NCBI RefSeq assembly: GCF_019336435.1
Contig: NZ_JAHWXQ010000001.1
Location: forward strand, 124,001 to 188,000
Length of the DNA stretch: 64,000 nt
Source of the DNA: Pontibacter populi
GTDB lineage: Bacteria > Bacteroidota > Bacteroidia > Cytophagales > Hymenobacteraceae
Direction of reading: 5' to 3'
Both the position numbers and the translations under genes were made by a program. The stretch's first letter is position 1, and every line of letters begins with the position of its first letter. The notes under the pieces are model-generated. The model ran no database searches. It had not been told where the DNA came from and saw only the letters and a list, made by a program, of their open reading frames with translations. Below, piece by piece: positions 35,532 to 43,572 of the stretch.

Positions 35532-36347
35532 CTACTCCCACAACGGATAATGCTCTAACTCTACCTGGCGCTGAAAGAAAATACGGGTGCTTTCTTCAAA
35601 GGAACGGGTAAAGTCCGACACGTAAAAATGATGATCGCCGACCAGTTTATCTGAAGCTAAGTTATTCTGCTCAAGGTAATCTTTTACATACTGCGCCACT
35701 ATAAGGCTGGCATCCAGCACATCCACATCACCTTTATAGTAATTTTGTATCTGTTTTTTGATAAGCGGGTAATGCGTGCAGCCAAGTATAAGTGCTTCTA
35801 TTCCCTGCAGGTCCGGATCTGATAAATAGGTATGAATAACACTTTCAGAGATGTTATCATTAAAAAAGCCTTCTTCTATCATAGCGGCCAGAAGTGGCGT
35901 TGCATGCGATTTGAGGTCTATTTCCAGGCCAAGTGCATCTACCTTTTTGCGGTACACATTGGAGTTTATAGTTTGCTTGGTACCAATCAGGCCGATGGTA
36001 CTGCCGGGGTATGAAGCACCAATATAGGATACGATCGGATCTATAACATTCAGCACCTTTGCTTTGCTGCCAACATATTCTTTTACCAGTTCATAAGCTG
36101 CCGCCGATGCCGAGTTACAGGCAATCAGTATAACCTTGCATTGTTGTTTCAGGAGCAGGTCGCAGATCTTAACGGCGTAGGCTTGTATGGCAGCGGTAGA
36201 CTTATCGCCGTATGGCAGGTGAGCCGTATCGCCGAAATAGATAAGTCTCTCGTTAGGCAACACTTTCGTAATAGCCTGAGCTACAGTGAGTCCGCCAATA
36301 CCGCTATCAAATATTCCAATTGGAAGATGTCTTTTTTCCTTTTCCAT
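35532..36347 (-). CDS. murI: Glutamate racemase
   Basis: 271 residues. Converts L- to D-glutamate for peptidoglycan, in the cytoplasm. The cofactor-independent racemase motifs are complete: PIGIFDSGIGGLTVAQ with catalytic Asp, LIACNSASAAA with the first catalytic Cys (about 76), and ALILGCTHYPLI with the second Cys (about 187) and adjacent His. Length is normal. The gene is alone on the minus strand. Confidence 0.96.
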   Translation of the reverse strand: MEKEKRHLPIGIFDSGIGGLTVAQAITKVLPNERLIYFGDTAHLPYGDKSTAAIQAYAVKICDLLLKQQCKVILIACNSASAAAYELVKEYVGSKAKVLNVIDPIVSYIGASYPGSTIGLIGTKQTINSNVYRKKVDALGLEIDLKSHATPLLAAMIEEGFFNDNISESVIHTYLSDPDLQGIEALILGCTHYPLIKKQIQNYYKGDVDVLDASLIVAQYVKDYLEQNNLASDKLVGDHHFYVSDFTRSFEESTRIFFQRQVELEHYPLWE

Positions 36348-36681
36348 CGTATGCGAAATTACTTAAAAAGTCGTTTCCACGCCGTTCACCGTTAAAATAT
36401 ATCTGTTCACAAAAATTTGTAACCTTTTGGAATCATACCAAACTAAGTCAAGTTATATTCGCAACTGTAATATTACTAAAATATTAAGCACTTATTATTT
36501 TTGTTAAATATTTTGTTAGTTTTAAACTATAACTTATATTTAAATGTAGTAAGATTCCACACCTGGTGCTTCTCACGAAGTTATCAGCCTGCCAAAGGTG
36601 ACACACTGTGCAACTGTTTTTCTGTATACTAATCAGAACTATACTATTTCAGCATTTTTTAAATAGATAGAAAAGCCCCTT
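36348..36681. other. AT-rich divergent promoter region murI / RDD gene
   Basis: 334 bases, AT-rich, with TATTTTTGTTAAATATTTTG and several TTTG and TATA-like sequences that could serve either gene. I see no repeat copy and no coding frame. Confidence 0.3.
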
Positions 36682-37185
36682 ATGCAAACAGCACTTACTC
36701 TGCCAGCACCAACCATAAAGCGCTCTTCACTTTATGGAAGTCTTACTACCCGTTTTGTCGCATTCCTGGTAGATACTACCATGTTGGTCTTTTTCTATAC
36801 GATCATATTTTATTCAATCGGTACAAATGCAGATCACATTCATTCCTGGGATAAAACATTTCAGCATAATGGCTTCAGCATCTCAGATTTAGTACTTATT
36901 GGCAAGATTCTTTTCTTCAATCCTTACTTTGCAGCGGTTCACTGGCTGTACTATACCCTGCTGGAAGCCTCACCCAAGCAGGCAACTATAGGCAAATTTA
37001 CGCTGGGCTTAAAAGTGACGGACCTTCGTGGTAAACGCATTACCATCTGGCAATCTAACCTGCGCTATTTCAGCAAGTTAATCTCCATCTTACCGGTGTG
37101 CCTTGGCTTTTTGCTTATACTTGTAACACGCCGCCACCAGATGCTGCACGATTATATTGCACGAAGTGTAGTAGTTGGCGATTAA
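36682..37185 (+). CDS. RDD-family membrane protein
   Basis: 167 residues, three or four membrane helices. RDD domain signature: YGSLTTRFVAFLVDTTMLVF (Arg and Asp of the first helix) and ASPKQATIGKFTLGLKVTDL with RGKRITIWQSNLRYFSKLIS. The C-terminal QMLHDYIARSVVV is the usual RDD ending. Proteins of this family are thought to be small transporters or ion handling proteins; the substrate is unknown. Confidence 0.88.
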   Translation: MQTALTLPAPTIKRSSLYGSLTTRFVAFLVDTTMLVFFYTIIFYSIGTNADHIHSWDKTFQHNGFSISDLVLIGKILFFNPYFAAVHWLYYTLLEASPKQATIGKFTLGLKVTDLRGKRITIWQSNLRYFSKLISILPVCLGFLLILVTRRHQMLHDYIARSVVVGD

Positions 37186-37265
37186 TCCCTTTCACTAAAA
37201 TTGTACTATTTTCCATTACCTCGTCTTAAAGGTCTCGTATAACTATACCTGAGTATCAATAAGAA

Positions 37266-37272
37266 AGGAGGA
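37266..37272 (+). promoter_or_regulatory. Strong Shine-Dalgarno site before SPW gene
   Basis: AAGGAGG lies 5 bases before the ATG at 37278. A full anti-16S match is unusual among the genes of this window, most of which show none. Confidence 0.7.
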
Positions 37273-37277
37273 TTATT

Positions 37278-37673
37278 ATGAGATTTATTCCAACCCGTTT
37301 CCACGGATTTTTAGATTATATAGTAGGTATTTTTATGATCATCGCCCCTTGGGTGCTTGATTTTTCGGACAACGACGCCGCCACCTGGACCATAGTGATA
37401 GCCGGTATTATAGTACTGATACAAGCTGCTATGACTGACTTTGAAGTTGGTTTGGTGAGACGTATACCTATGCAGAGCCACCTGATGATGGACTTTGGTA
37501 TTGGTGTTATACTGGCTCTTTCGCCATGGCTGTTCCAATTCGATGATTATGTGTATCTGCCGCACCTGATAGTAGGTATTTTCTCTATTCTGGCCTCGCT
37601 TACTACACACCGTGTACCGAGCCACAGCTATAAGGCAGAACATACCAACCCGGATCATATCCGCCACATGTAA
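37278..37673 (+). CDS. SPW-repeat membrane protein
   Basis: 131 residues with four predicted helices arranged as two copies of the SPW repeat: FHGFLDYIVGIFMIIAPWVL then DFS, and SHLMMDFGIGVILALSPWLF then QF. The Ser/Ala-Pro-Trp at the end of each unit is the family mark. Function unknown; SPW proteins are small inner-membrane proteins often found with stress genes. Translation is probably high given the strong ribosome-binding site. A terminator follows 17 bases after the stop. Confidence 0.88.
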   Translation: MRFIPTRFHGFLDYIVGIFMIIAPWVLDFSDNDAATWTIVIAGIIVLIQAAMTDFEVGLVRRIPMQSHLMMDFGIGVILALSPWLFQFDDYVYLPHLIVGIFSILASLTTHRVPSHSYKAEHTNPDHIRHM

Positions 37674-37689
37674 GTAAAATACTTTTTAG

Positions 37690-37728
37690 TAAAACAGGCC
37701 AGCCTTAACAGGTTGGCCTGTTTTATTT
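37690..37728 (+). terminator. Terminator of SPW gene
   Basis: Stem TAAAACAGGCCA / TGGCCTGTTTTA followed by TTTTA, with a 12-base loop. Confidence 0.85.
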
Positions 37729-37763
37729 TAACCTATCCCCGAAGAAATGCCTAAATTTGTAAC

Positions 37764-39647
37764 ATGAATTACCTATCTGCAGAAAATATTTCAAAAAGCT
37801 ACGGCGAGCGCTGGCTGTTTAAAAACCTGAACTTTGGTATTAGCCAGGGGCAGCGTGTGGCACTGGTTGGCGTAAACGGCTCCGGAAAAACTACTTTACT
37901 GAATGTGCTGGCCGGCAAAATTCCGCCAGACGAAGGCAGCGTGAGCATGCGCAAAGAAGTAACGATAGGCTTCCTGGGCCAGAACCCGGAGTTCGACGAG
38001 AACCTTACCGTGCATCAAACTATATTTTCGGGACAGAGCGAGGCGTTAGACGTGATCCGTGATTATGAGATCGCAATAGAAAACCCGGACACCAGCGCAG
38101 AGAAAATGCAGCACCTGATGGAAAGAATGGATGAACTGCAGGCCTGGGATTTTGAGCTGAAAGTAAAGCAGATATTATCAAAACTGGGCATCCATAACCT
38201 CGAAGACAAGATCAGTCACCTATCGGGTGGGCAGCGCAAACGTGTAGCCATGGCCCGTGTACTGATAGATGAGCCAAGCATGCTGATCCTGGATGAGCCT
38301 ACCAACCACCTGGACCTGGACACGATAGAATGGCTGGAAAACCTGTTATCGACGCAGAATACCACCTTGCTGATGGTTACCCACGATCGTTACTTTTTAG
38401 ATAGAGTGGCCAACGAAATTGCGGAACTGGACGGTGGGCAGGTGTTTAGCTACAAAGGCAACTATAGTTATTTTGTAGAGAAGAAAGCCTCGCGCGAGGA
38501 AATGGCAGCAGCTGAAACCGAGAAAGCCCGCAACTTAATGCGCAAAGAGCTCGACTGGATTCGTCGTCAACCGAAGGCGCGTGGTACTAAAGCCAAGTAC
38601 CGGGTTGATGCTTTTGAGGAACTGAAAGAAAAAGCGGCCAAGAAAGTAAGCGGCCCGCAGCTGGAGTTATCCGTTAAAACCACACGCCAGGGCGGTAAGA
38701 TCATTGAAGTAGATCATATTTCTAAATCATTTGGCAGCAAGAAGATTGTAGATGATTTCAGTTATGTGTTCAAGAAGAAAGACCGCATTGGTATAGTTGG
38801 GCCGAACGGTGCTGGCAAGTCTACTTTCCTAAATATGCTGACCGGCAAACTACAACCTGATGCCGGAACGATAGATGCCGGCCAGACGACGGTTTTCGGG
38901 TACTATACACAGGAAGAACTTCAGTTTAAGGAAGGGCAGCGCGTTATAGATATTGCCAAAGAGATTGCCGAAGTGGTGGAAATGGCTAATGGCGAGGTGA
39001 TTACAGCATCGCAATTTTTACAGCACTTCCAGTTTGCCCCGGCACAACAGTATACCATGGTTAACAAACTGAGCGGTGGCGAAAAACGTCGTTTACAGTT
39101 ACTGCGCGTGCTTATCAAAAATCCGAACTTCCTGATACTGGATGAGCCGACCAACGACCTGGACATTATTACCCTGAACATACTCGAGGATTTCCTGCTG
39201 AACTTTGGTGGTTGTTTGCTGATGGTAAGCCACGACCGCTACTTTATGGACAGGCTGGTAGAACATTTATTTGTATTTGAAGGCGAAGGCAAGATCCGAA
39301 ACTTCCCGGGTAACTATACCGATTACCGCGAATGGCTGAAGGATCAGGAAAAGCAGGAACCTGAAACCAAAACTATAGTTGCAGCCCCTGCCCCTGTTCA
39401 GGCCAGGAAAGAAGAGCAGCCGACCAACAAGCGCAAAGCGACCTTTAACGAGAAAAAAGAATACGAGCAGCTCGAAAAGGAAATAGCAAAACTGGAAGCG
39501 CGTAAAACGGAAGTAATTGGCTTGATGAACGCCGGCACCACAACTGATCACGCTCAACTAAGTGCCTGGGCTACCGAAATTGAGGAGATAAACGAGCAAC
39601 TCGAAGAAAAAGAATTCCGCTGGCTGGAGCTGGCTGAGATCATCTAA
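37764..39647 (+). CDS. ABC-F family ATPase (Uup-like)
   Basis: 627 residues with two ATP-binding cassettes and no membrane part. First cassette: GVNGSGKTTLLN (about 37-48), LSGGQRKRVAMARVLID (about 153), LILDEPTNHLDLDTIEWLEN. Second cassette: GPNGAGKSTFLN (about 346), LSGGEKRRLQLLRVL (about 435), LILDEPTNDLDIITLNILED. The linker is rich in Lys/Glu, and a C-terminal coiled coil of about 60 residues (KKEYEQLEKEIAKLEARKTE) resembles the Uup DNA/ribosome-binding tail. ABC-F proteins act on the ribosome. The C-terminal coil points to Uup rather than EttA. Confidence 0.92.
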   Translation: MNYLSAENISKSYGERWLFKNLNFGISQGQRVALVGVNGSGKTTLLNVLAGKIPPDEGSVSMRKEVTIGFLGQNPEFDENLTVHQTIFSGQSEALDVIRDYEIAIENPDTSAEKMQHLMERMDELQAWDFELKVKQILSKLGIHNLEDKISHLSGGQRKRVAMARVLIDEPSMLILDEPTNHLDLDTIEWLENLLSTQNTTLLMVTHDRYFLDRVANEIAELDGGQVFSYKGNYSYFVEKKASREEMAAAETEKARNLMRKELDWIRRQPKARGTKAKYRVDAFEELKEKAAKKVSGPQLELSVKTTRQGGKIIEVDHISKSFGSKKIVDDFSYVFKKKDRIGIVGPNGAGKSTFLNMLTGKLQPDAGTIDAGQTTVFGYYTQEELQFKEGQRVIDIAKEIAEVVEMANGEVITASQFLQHFQFAPAQQYTMVNKLSGGEKRRLQLLRVLIKNPNFLILDEPTNDLDIITLNILEDFLLNFGGCLLMVSHDRYFMDRLVEHLFVFEGEGKIRNFPGNYTDYREWLKDQEKQEPETKTIVAAPAPVQARKEEQPTNKRKATFNEKKEYEQLEKEIAKLEARKTEVIGLMNAGTTTDHAQLSAWATEIEEINEQLEEKEFRWLELAEII

Positions 39648-39655
39648 CTTTAAAC

Positions 39656-39692
39656 AACTATAAAGGCGGCTACTTGGCTGCCTTTATAGTTT
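39656..39692 (+). terminator. Terminator-like palindrome after ABC-F gene
   Basis: AACTATAAAGGCGGC, 6-base loop, GCTGCCTTTATAGTTT with one G-U pair. The outer part of the stem is the AACTATA / TATAGTT repeat itself, so the iterated palindrome has been recruited into a terminator. Confidence 0.7.
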
Positions 39693-39763
39693 ACCGTGAT
39701 ATTTCTCTTTCTGAAGTTTGCATATGTAAAATAACTTTCCCTATTTGGGGTATAGATTTAAAC

Positions 39764-39934
39764 ATGCACCAACCAGCTTCCATAGCGATCACACTTTCTT
39801 TGCCGGTAACACCTGGCCAGGAGCTGGTGCATTCTATCTATTCTTATTGCCAGAGCATCTATAGCTATTATCGCTATTATTATCGCCGTACCTACTGCGC
39901 TCTCTTTGGCAATCACACCGATCATACATCGTAA
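39764..39934 (+). CDS. Tyrosine-rich leader peptide ahead of phenylalanine 4-hydroxylase
   Basis: Short frame of 56 codons from ATG 39764; an internal GTG at 39827 preceded by AGGAG would give 35 codons. The key part is IYSYCQSIYSYYRYYYRRTY: nine Tyr codons (eight TAT, one TAC) within 19 codons, first at 39839, last at 39893. The rest of the peptide has no domain. It is followed after 38 bases by a terminator hairpin (39973-40002), and 38 bases after that by the hydroxylase gene. This is the layout of a ribosome-mediated transcription attenuator. When charged tRNA-Tyr is low the ribosome would stall in the Tyr run. A GCGCT (39897-39901) just past the last Tyr codon can pair with AGCGC in the 5' arm of the terminator, giving a possible antiterminator. 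Expression of the peptide is not shown. Confidence 0.65.
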   Translation: MHQPASIAITLSLPVTPGQELVHSIYSYCQSIYSYYRYYYRRTYCALFGNHTDHTS

Positions 39935-39972
39935 ATAACAGAAAGTCTTTACCGGCTTATCTTAAGTGATAC

Positions 39973-40002
39973 AAAAAAGCAGCGCGAAAGCCCTGCTTTT
40001 TT
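39973..40002 (+). terminator. Attenuator terminator between leader peptide and phenylalanine hydroxylase
   Basis: AAAAAAGCAG / CTGCTTTTTT, with inner GC-GAAA-GC, a GNRA tetraloop above a C-C mismatch, and six T plus TTGCTTTT. It precedes the hydroxylase start by 38 bases, so it would block that gene unless bypassed. The strand and the T-run fit the plus-strand gene; there is no other plus-strand gene between it and the ABC-F terminator except the leader frame. Confidence 0.75.
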
Positions 40003-40040
40003 GCTTTTATACCTATCCGTAACTATAAAATTACAACCTG

Positions 40041-40787
40041 ATGAACATTACACAGAACTACAGCAGCTACACACAAGAGAACCATACTGTTTGGGCCATA
40101 CTTTTCGAACGCCAGTACCAGAACCTGCAGGGCAAAGCCATTCCGGAGTTTTTTGAGGGACTGGAAAAAGTAGGCTTCAGCCGCGACCGTATTCCGGATT
40201 TTGATGAAGTGAACCAGCGTCTGAAACCGCTAACTGGTTTTGAAGTGGTGCCCGCGCCCGGCATTGTAGACGATGCGCTATTCTTTGAGCTGATCGCTAA
40301 CCACAAATTTCCGGCAACTGTCTGGATCCGGAACATGGACCAGCTGGATTACCTGGAAGAGCCGGATATGTTTCATGATGTGTTCGGACATGTGCCGTTG
40401 CTAACTATACCGGTTTACTGCCAGTTCCTGGCGCAGCTATCGCAACTTGCCCTGCAATACATTGATCGCCCTGATGTGATTGACCTGCTGACACGCATTT
40501 ACTGGTACACGATAGAATTTGGGTTGTTTACTGATAATGGCAAAACACTGATCTATGGCGCCGGTATTCTTTCCTCTGTAGGAGAAAGCAACCTGTCTGT
40601 TTCTGATGCCAGCACCAAATTCACTTTTGATGTAGCGCAGATACTGGAAACTTCTTACATAAAAGAGACTTTCCAGAGCCAGTATTTCCATATCTCTGAT
40701 TTTAACGAATTGCTGGAGGCTCTGCCAGCCTTAACTATAGCTCTCGACAAATTAAAAGCAGAACTGGAAATACCTGCCACTTTATAA
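40041..40787 (+). CDS. phhA: Phenylalanine 4-monooxygenase
   Basis: 248 residues. Pterin-dependent non-haem iron enzyme that hydroxylates Phe to Tyr. The iron ligands are visible: two His in MFHDVFGHVPLL (about 112 and 117) and Glu in RIYWYTIEFGLFTDNG (about 159). The N-terminal VWAILFERQYQNL and PDFDEVNQRLKPLTGFEVVP are typical of the bacterial short form, which lacks the regulatory ACT domain. Immediately upstream is the Tyr-rich leader and terminator, suggesting that Tyr shortage induces the enzyme. In this organism the enzyme may therefore serve Tyr supply as well as Phe breakdown. No pterin carbinolamine dehydratase gene is next to it. Confidence 0.94.
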   Translation: MNITQNYSSYTQENHTVWAILFERQYQNLQGKAIPEFFEGLEKVGFSRDRIPDFDEVNQRLKPLTGFEVVPAPGIVDDALFFELIANHKFPATVWIRNMDQLDYLEEPDMFHDVFGHVPLLTIPVYCQFLAQLSQLALQYIDRPDVIDLLTRIYWYTIEFGLFTDNGKTLIYGAGILSSVGESNLSVSDASTKFTFDVAQILETSYIKETFQSQYFHISDFNELLEALPALTIALDKLKAELEIPATL

Positions 40788-40790
40788 AAC

Positions 40791-40823
40791 AAAAGCCCGG
40801 CTATAGTTGTAGCCGGGCTTTTT
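40791..40823 (+). terminator. Terminator of phhA
   Basis: Perfect 13-base stem AAAAGCCCGGCTA / TAGCCGGGCTTTT with a loop made from TAGTTG, then TTT. Confidence 0.9.
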
Positions 40824-40894
40824 AATTCTTATCCATAGTTAAGCTTACAAAGCTACCAGCCAACTATAGCCAGCGGCACAGCCTAAATTTATAG

Positions 40895-41572
40895 TCAATG
40901 TGTCAGCGTAGAACTCACCTGGAAGCCTAATTTACGTGGCTGTGTGATCACGTTTTCCTGTTTCTGTTTCAGGGTAATACGTTCTATTTCGCTCACATCC
41001 TGGCCCATTAAGTCGTTGTTTACGGCGGCAACCATGGCGCTTTCAATTATCAGGCGTAGTGTTTTGTTGTTGATCACATTCTGGGCAATGCGGTCGTAAG
41101 GCAGCTCCATCTGTTTCACGCCTTCAATTACAAAATGGCGGTCTATGTTTATCAGCATGCGGCCAACCAGGTAACCGGGGTCATCCATACGGTTATATTT
41201 TATAGTATCGGCCATAAAGTTGTATGCCATTATATGCCCGAAAAACCTGCGCCTGAAATCTTCTTCGATGTAGTCGTTCTTCATCAGCTCATAATCTTCC
41301 GGGAACGTGATGATGTTGGTGTGCATGATAAACATGAGCATGTCGCCGGAGAACTTTACATGAAACTCGAATTCGCTGATATTTATGTATTCGATAATTA
41401 CATCAGCGTCTTTCTTGGTTATCCGGGTGGTCAGTTTCTTTACTATATCCTGGGCAATTTCCTTCATCCTGTCGAAGGTGGCTTTTGTGTTGCGGTAAAT
41501 AGCCTGCTTAGTTACAGATTTCTGATGAAGCCCATTAATAATATCGTTAAGTCTTTCTTCTGATACTGCCAT
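40895..41572 (-). CDS. Conserved Bacteroidota hypothetical protein
   Basis: 225 residues, no signal peptide or membrane helix. Central region EFEFHVKFSGDMLMFIMHTN and RRFFGHIMAYNFMADTIKYN looks like an alpha/beta fold, and the C-terminal SEIERITLKQKQENVITQPR is charged. I recognise it only as a protein of the Cytophagales/Flavobacteriia type without assigned function. It is a single gene, between phhA (converging) and the CoA-transferase gene on the same strand, from which it is about 100 bases away. Confidence 0.65.
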   Translation of the reverse strand: MAVSEERLNDIINGLHQKSVTKQAIYRNTKATFDRMKEIAQDIVKKLTTRITKKDADVIIEYINISEFEFHVKFSGDMLMFIMHTNIITFPEDYELMKNDYIEEDFRRRFFGHIMAYNFMADTIKYNRMDDPGYLVGRMLINIDRHFVIEGVKQMELPYDRIAQNVINNKTLRLIIESAMVAAVNNDLMGQDVSEIERITLKQKQENVITQPRKLGFQVSSTLTH

Positions 41573-41670
41573 TGTTTTTATATACTCGGTAGTTTGAATG
41601 ATTTTACAGCAGAAACTGGTAAAGAGTTATAAAATATAGTTTTGAAAGCGTTGTAACTATAGTTGCTGCC

Positions 41671-42771
41671 TCAGGTTTTATAACCCGGCGGAGGGGTAAG
41701 TTGCACCGGTTTTTCATCTCCTACTTTAAACGCAACCTGGCGCACACCCGGCTTAGCATCAGTAGCTTCCAGTAATAGCTGTCTGGCTTGCGGCAATTCA
41801 AAAACATTAGCAACAGAGTTCACAGCACCAGCCGGAACATGCAGCTTATGCAGGGAATTTAAAAGTTGTTGCTGATCCTGTTTTGCAATAAGCTGGCGCA
41901 ACAGCTCATTTAGCTCCTTCCGGTTTTGCACCCTGCTATAGTTGGTTTTGAACTTTGAATCATGCGCCATTTCAGTAGCTCCCAACACGTTACATAAGCG
42001 CTCAAACTGCCTGTCGTCACCAATGGCCAGCACCAGCTGCTTGTTATCACAGGTTGTAAATACTGTACCATACGGGACAATACTGGGGTGCTCGGAGCCC
42101 ATGCGTTGCGGGTTTTGCCCTGCTACCAGCCAGTTTGTTGCCTGATTAGCCAATGCCGAAACAGCAGCCTGCACCAGCGACACCTGTACATATTGCCCCT
42201 TTTTAGTTCGTTCGCGTTGTAACAAAGCTACTAACAAGCCTTCTTTCAGCTGATGAGCCGCCAGAATATCCATTAGAGCAACGGGCAACTTAGTAGGCTC
42301 TCCCTCCGGCTCCCCGTTCAGATACATAAAACCAGTCTCGGCTTGAATTACTGCATCATAACCGGCTCTTTCATCATCAGGGCCGTAGCCAGTTAAGTGA
42401 CCGTAGATCAGCGTTGGGTTTATAGTTTGCAGGGTTTTATAGTCTACCTGTAACTTTTCGGCGTCGCCGGGTTTGTAGCTGGCAATAACGATGTCAGCCT
42501 GTTTTACCAAACTATAGAGTTGTTCCAGATCGCTTTGCTTTGACAGGTTGAGTGGCATTGATTCTTTGCCCCAGTTTGCCGCGCAGAAGTAGGCAGGTGT
42601 ATCAGTTTCAGTTGGTTCTGATCTTAGTTTCCAGCGGCGGGTTACATCTCCATTAGTAGCGGCATTCTCTATTTTTATCACCCGCGCGCCAAGTTCTGCA
42701 AAAAACTGGCCTACACTTGGCCCGGCCAGCACACTTGCCAGTTCCAGCACCAGCATATCTTTACCTATCAT
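41671..42771 (-). CDS. CaiB/BaiF family CoA-transferase
   Basis: 366 residues. Class III CoA-transferase that moves CoA between carboxylic acids. Motifs: MLVLELASVLAGPSVGQFFA (N-terminal helix of the family), ANWGKESMPLNLSKQSDLEQ, and YNEVE/GYDAVIQAETGFMYLNGEPE containing the catalytic Asp region. The second half (ALAIGDDRQFERLCNVLGA, YSRVQNRKELNELLRQLIA) is typical. Partner enzymes are not adjacent, so the acid substrate is unknown. Confidence 0.88.
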   Translation of the reverse strand: MIGKDMLVLELASVLAGPSVGQFFAELGARVIKIENAATNGDVTRRWKLRSEPTETDTPAYFCAANWGKESMPLNLSKQSDLEQLYSLVKQADIVIASYKPGDAEKLQVDYKTLQTINPTLIYGHLTGYGPDDERAGYDAVIQAETGFMYLNGEPEGEPTKLPVALMDILAAHQLKEGLLVALLQRERTKKGQYVQVSLVQAAVSALANQATNWLVAGQNPQRMGSEHPSIVPYGTVFTTCDNKQLVLAIGDDRQFERLCNVLGATEMAHDSKFKTNYSRVQNRKELNELLRQLIAKQDQQQLLNSLHKLHVPAGAVNSVANVFELPQARQLLLEATDAKPGVRQVAFKVGDEKPVQLTPPPGYKT

Positions 42772-43019
42772 GTCGTTCAGGTTTCTAAAACTATACAGTC
42801 ACCCAAACTTCGCGAAATATTTTTAATGATGTTGAAGTAGTTTGAAGAGAAGGCTGAACTATAAAGAATGCTCTTTCCTTTTACGCGGACAAGGATGTCC
42901 GCATCAGATAAAGGTTCGGACACAGATGTCCGAAACAGCAGGATAGTTATCCAGAGCCAATCTAACTATGGCTTGTTTCCCGCTTCTAAAAGTATAGTCA
43001 GAACAGGCAACTATAAAGC
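42772..43019. other. Intergenic region with partial family A element
   Basis: Holds the CoA-transferase upstream region, the shortened family A copy A5 (42870-42939), and several AACTATA/TATAGTC sequences. Nothing else is recognised. Confidence 0.4.
42870..42939 (-). repeat. Family A hairpin-cluster repeat, copy A5 (shortened, inverted)
   Basis: GCTCTTTCC, GCGGACAAGGATGTCCGC, and TTCGGACACAGATGTCCGAA then ACAGC. Only two of the four hairpins remain; both terminal sequences are kept, so internal deletion is likelier than truncation. Confidence 0.7.
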
Positions 43020-43058
43020 AAAAAAGGCTCATCTGCCGAAGCAGAAGAGCCTTTTTTT
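43020..43058 (-). terminator. Terminator of small ORF
   Basis: Outer stem AAAAAAGGCTC / GAGCCTTTTTT, A-A mismatch, inner stem TCTGC-CGAA-GCAGA, symmetric enough to work on both strands. On the minus strand it lies 21 bases past the stop of the 27-codon frame, which explains its presence. Confidence 0.8.
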
Positions 43059-43079
43059 GAGATTTTTAAGAATTACCTG

Positions 43080-43163
43080 TTATAAAAGAAAAAACAGGGC
43101 ATTGATAATATTCAAGCCAAGCAATAGGTAGAAATTTGGTGAATCTTGTATAGCCTTTTTCAT
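43080..43163 (-). CDS. Putative 27-residue single-span membrane peptide
   Basis: ATG at 43163 gives MKKAIQDSPNFYLLLGLNII then NALFFLL and stop. The charged N-terminus followed by a 16-17 residue hydrophobic helix is typical of small membrane proteins. A strong terminator follows 21 bases after the stop. Upstream is AT-rich DNA with promoter-like TTTG and TATA sequences. It is too short for usual gene calling. I know no family. Support: composition, start-stop-terminator order, and the lack of any other gene that would need the terminator. Confidence 0.45.
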   Translation of the reverse strand: MKKAIQDSPNFYLLLGLNIINALFFLL

Positions 43164-43572
43164 ATATAAACTAATAACTGTAAAATGAAGTCTTTTTGGG
43201 ATGCAGCGTTTGCTACATTTTCATCTTACGCCGGCCTATACCAAATGTTACATTTAAATATCACTTTTTATATACTTGCCTCAATTCATTAATATATAAA
43301 TAGTTATATATATTACATTTAATATCAACAAAAACGCGTTTTAAAGCTTTTAAACCCATATTATATACCAATTACCACATTTACATCATTTTGCACTTAC
43401 TTATATTTTATTCAATTATTTATCATATAAACACCAAACAAAGCTCATTCTTCGCAGGCTATACCATTAGCTTTTTTATAGAAATGATGTCAAAATAATT
43501 TATCTTTACCATAGACCTGCTAAACGCATTGCGTAGTGGGTGCATAACAGTTTATATATAAAGACAATAACA
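43164..43572. other. AT-rich leader region of the DEAD-box gene
   Basis: About 410 very AT-rich bases, containing TATATA runs and the divergent promoters of the small ORF and the helicase. A long 5' untranslated region is common for cold-inducible DEAD-box genes and would fit here, but no conserved RNA element is recognised. A 35-codon plus frame at 43185-43292 has no further support. Confidence 0.3.

Noticed and set aside
39674-39763. N-terminal extension of the Tyr-rich frame from a TTG at 39674
   Set aside because: The TTG lies inside the ABC-F terminator; the ATG at 39764 or GTG at 39827 is more plausible.
43185-43292. 35-codon plus-strand frame (MKSFWDAAFATFSSYAG...)
   Set aside because: No ribosome-binding site, terminator or conserved feature; it lies in the AT-rich helicase leader and partly opposite the promoter of the small minus-strand frame.
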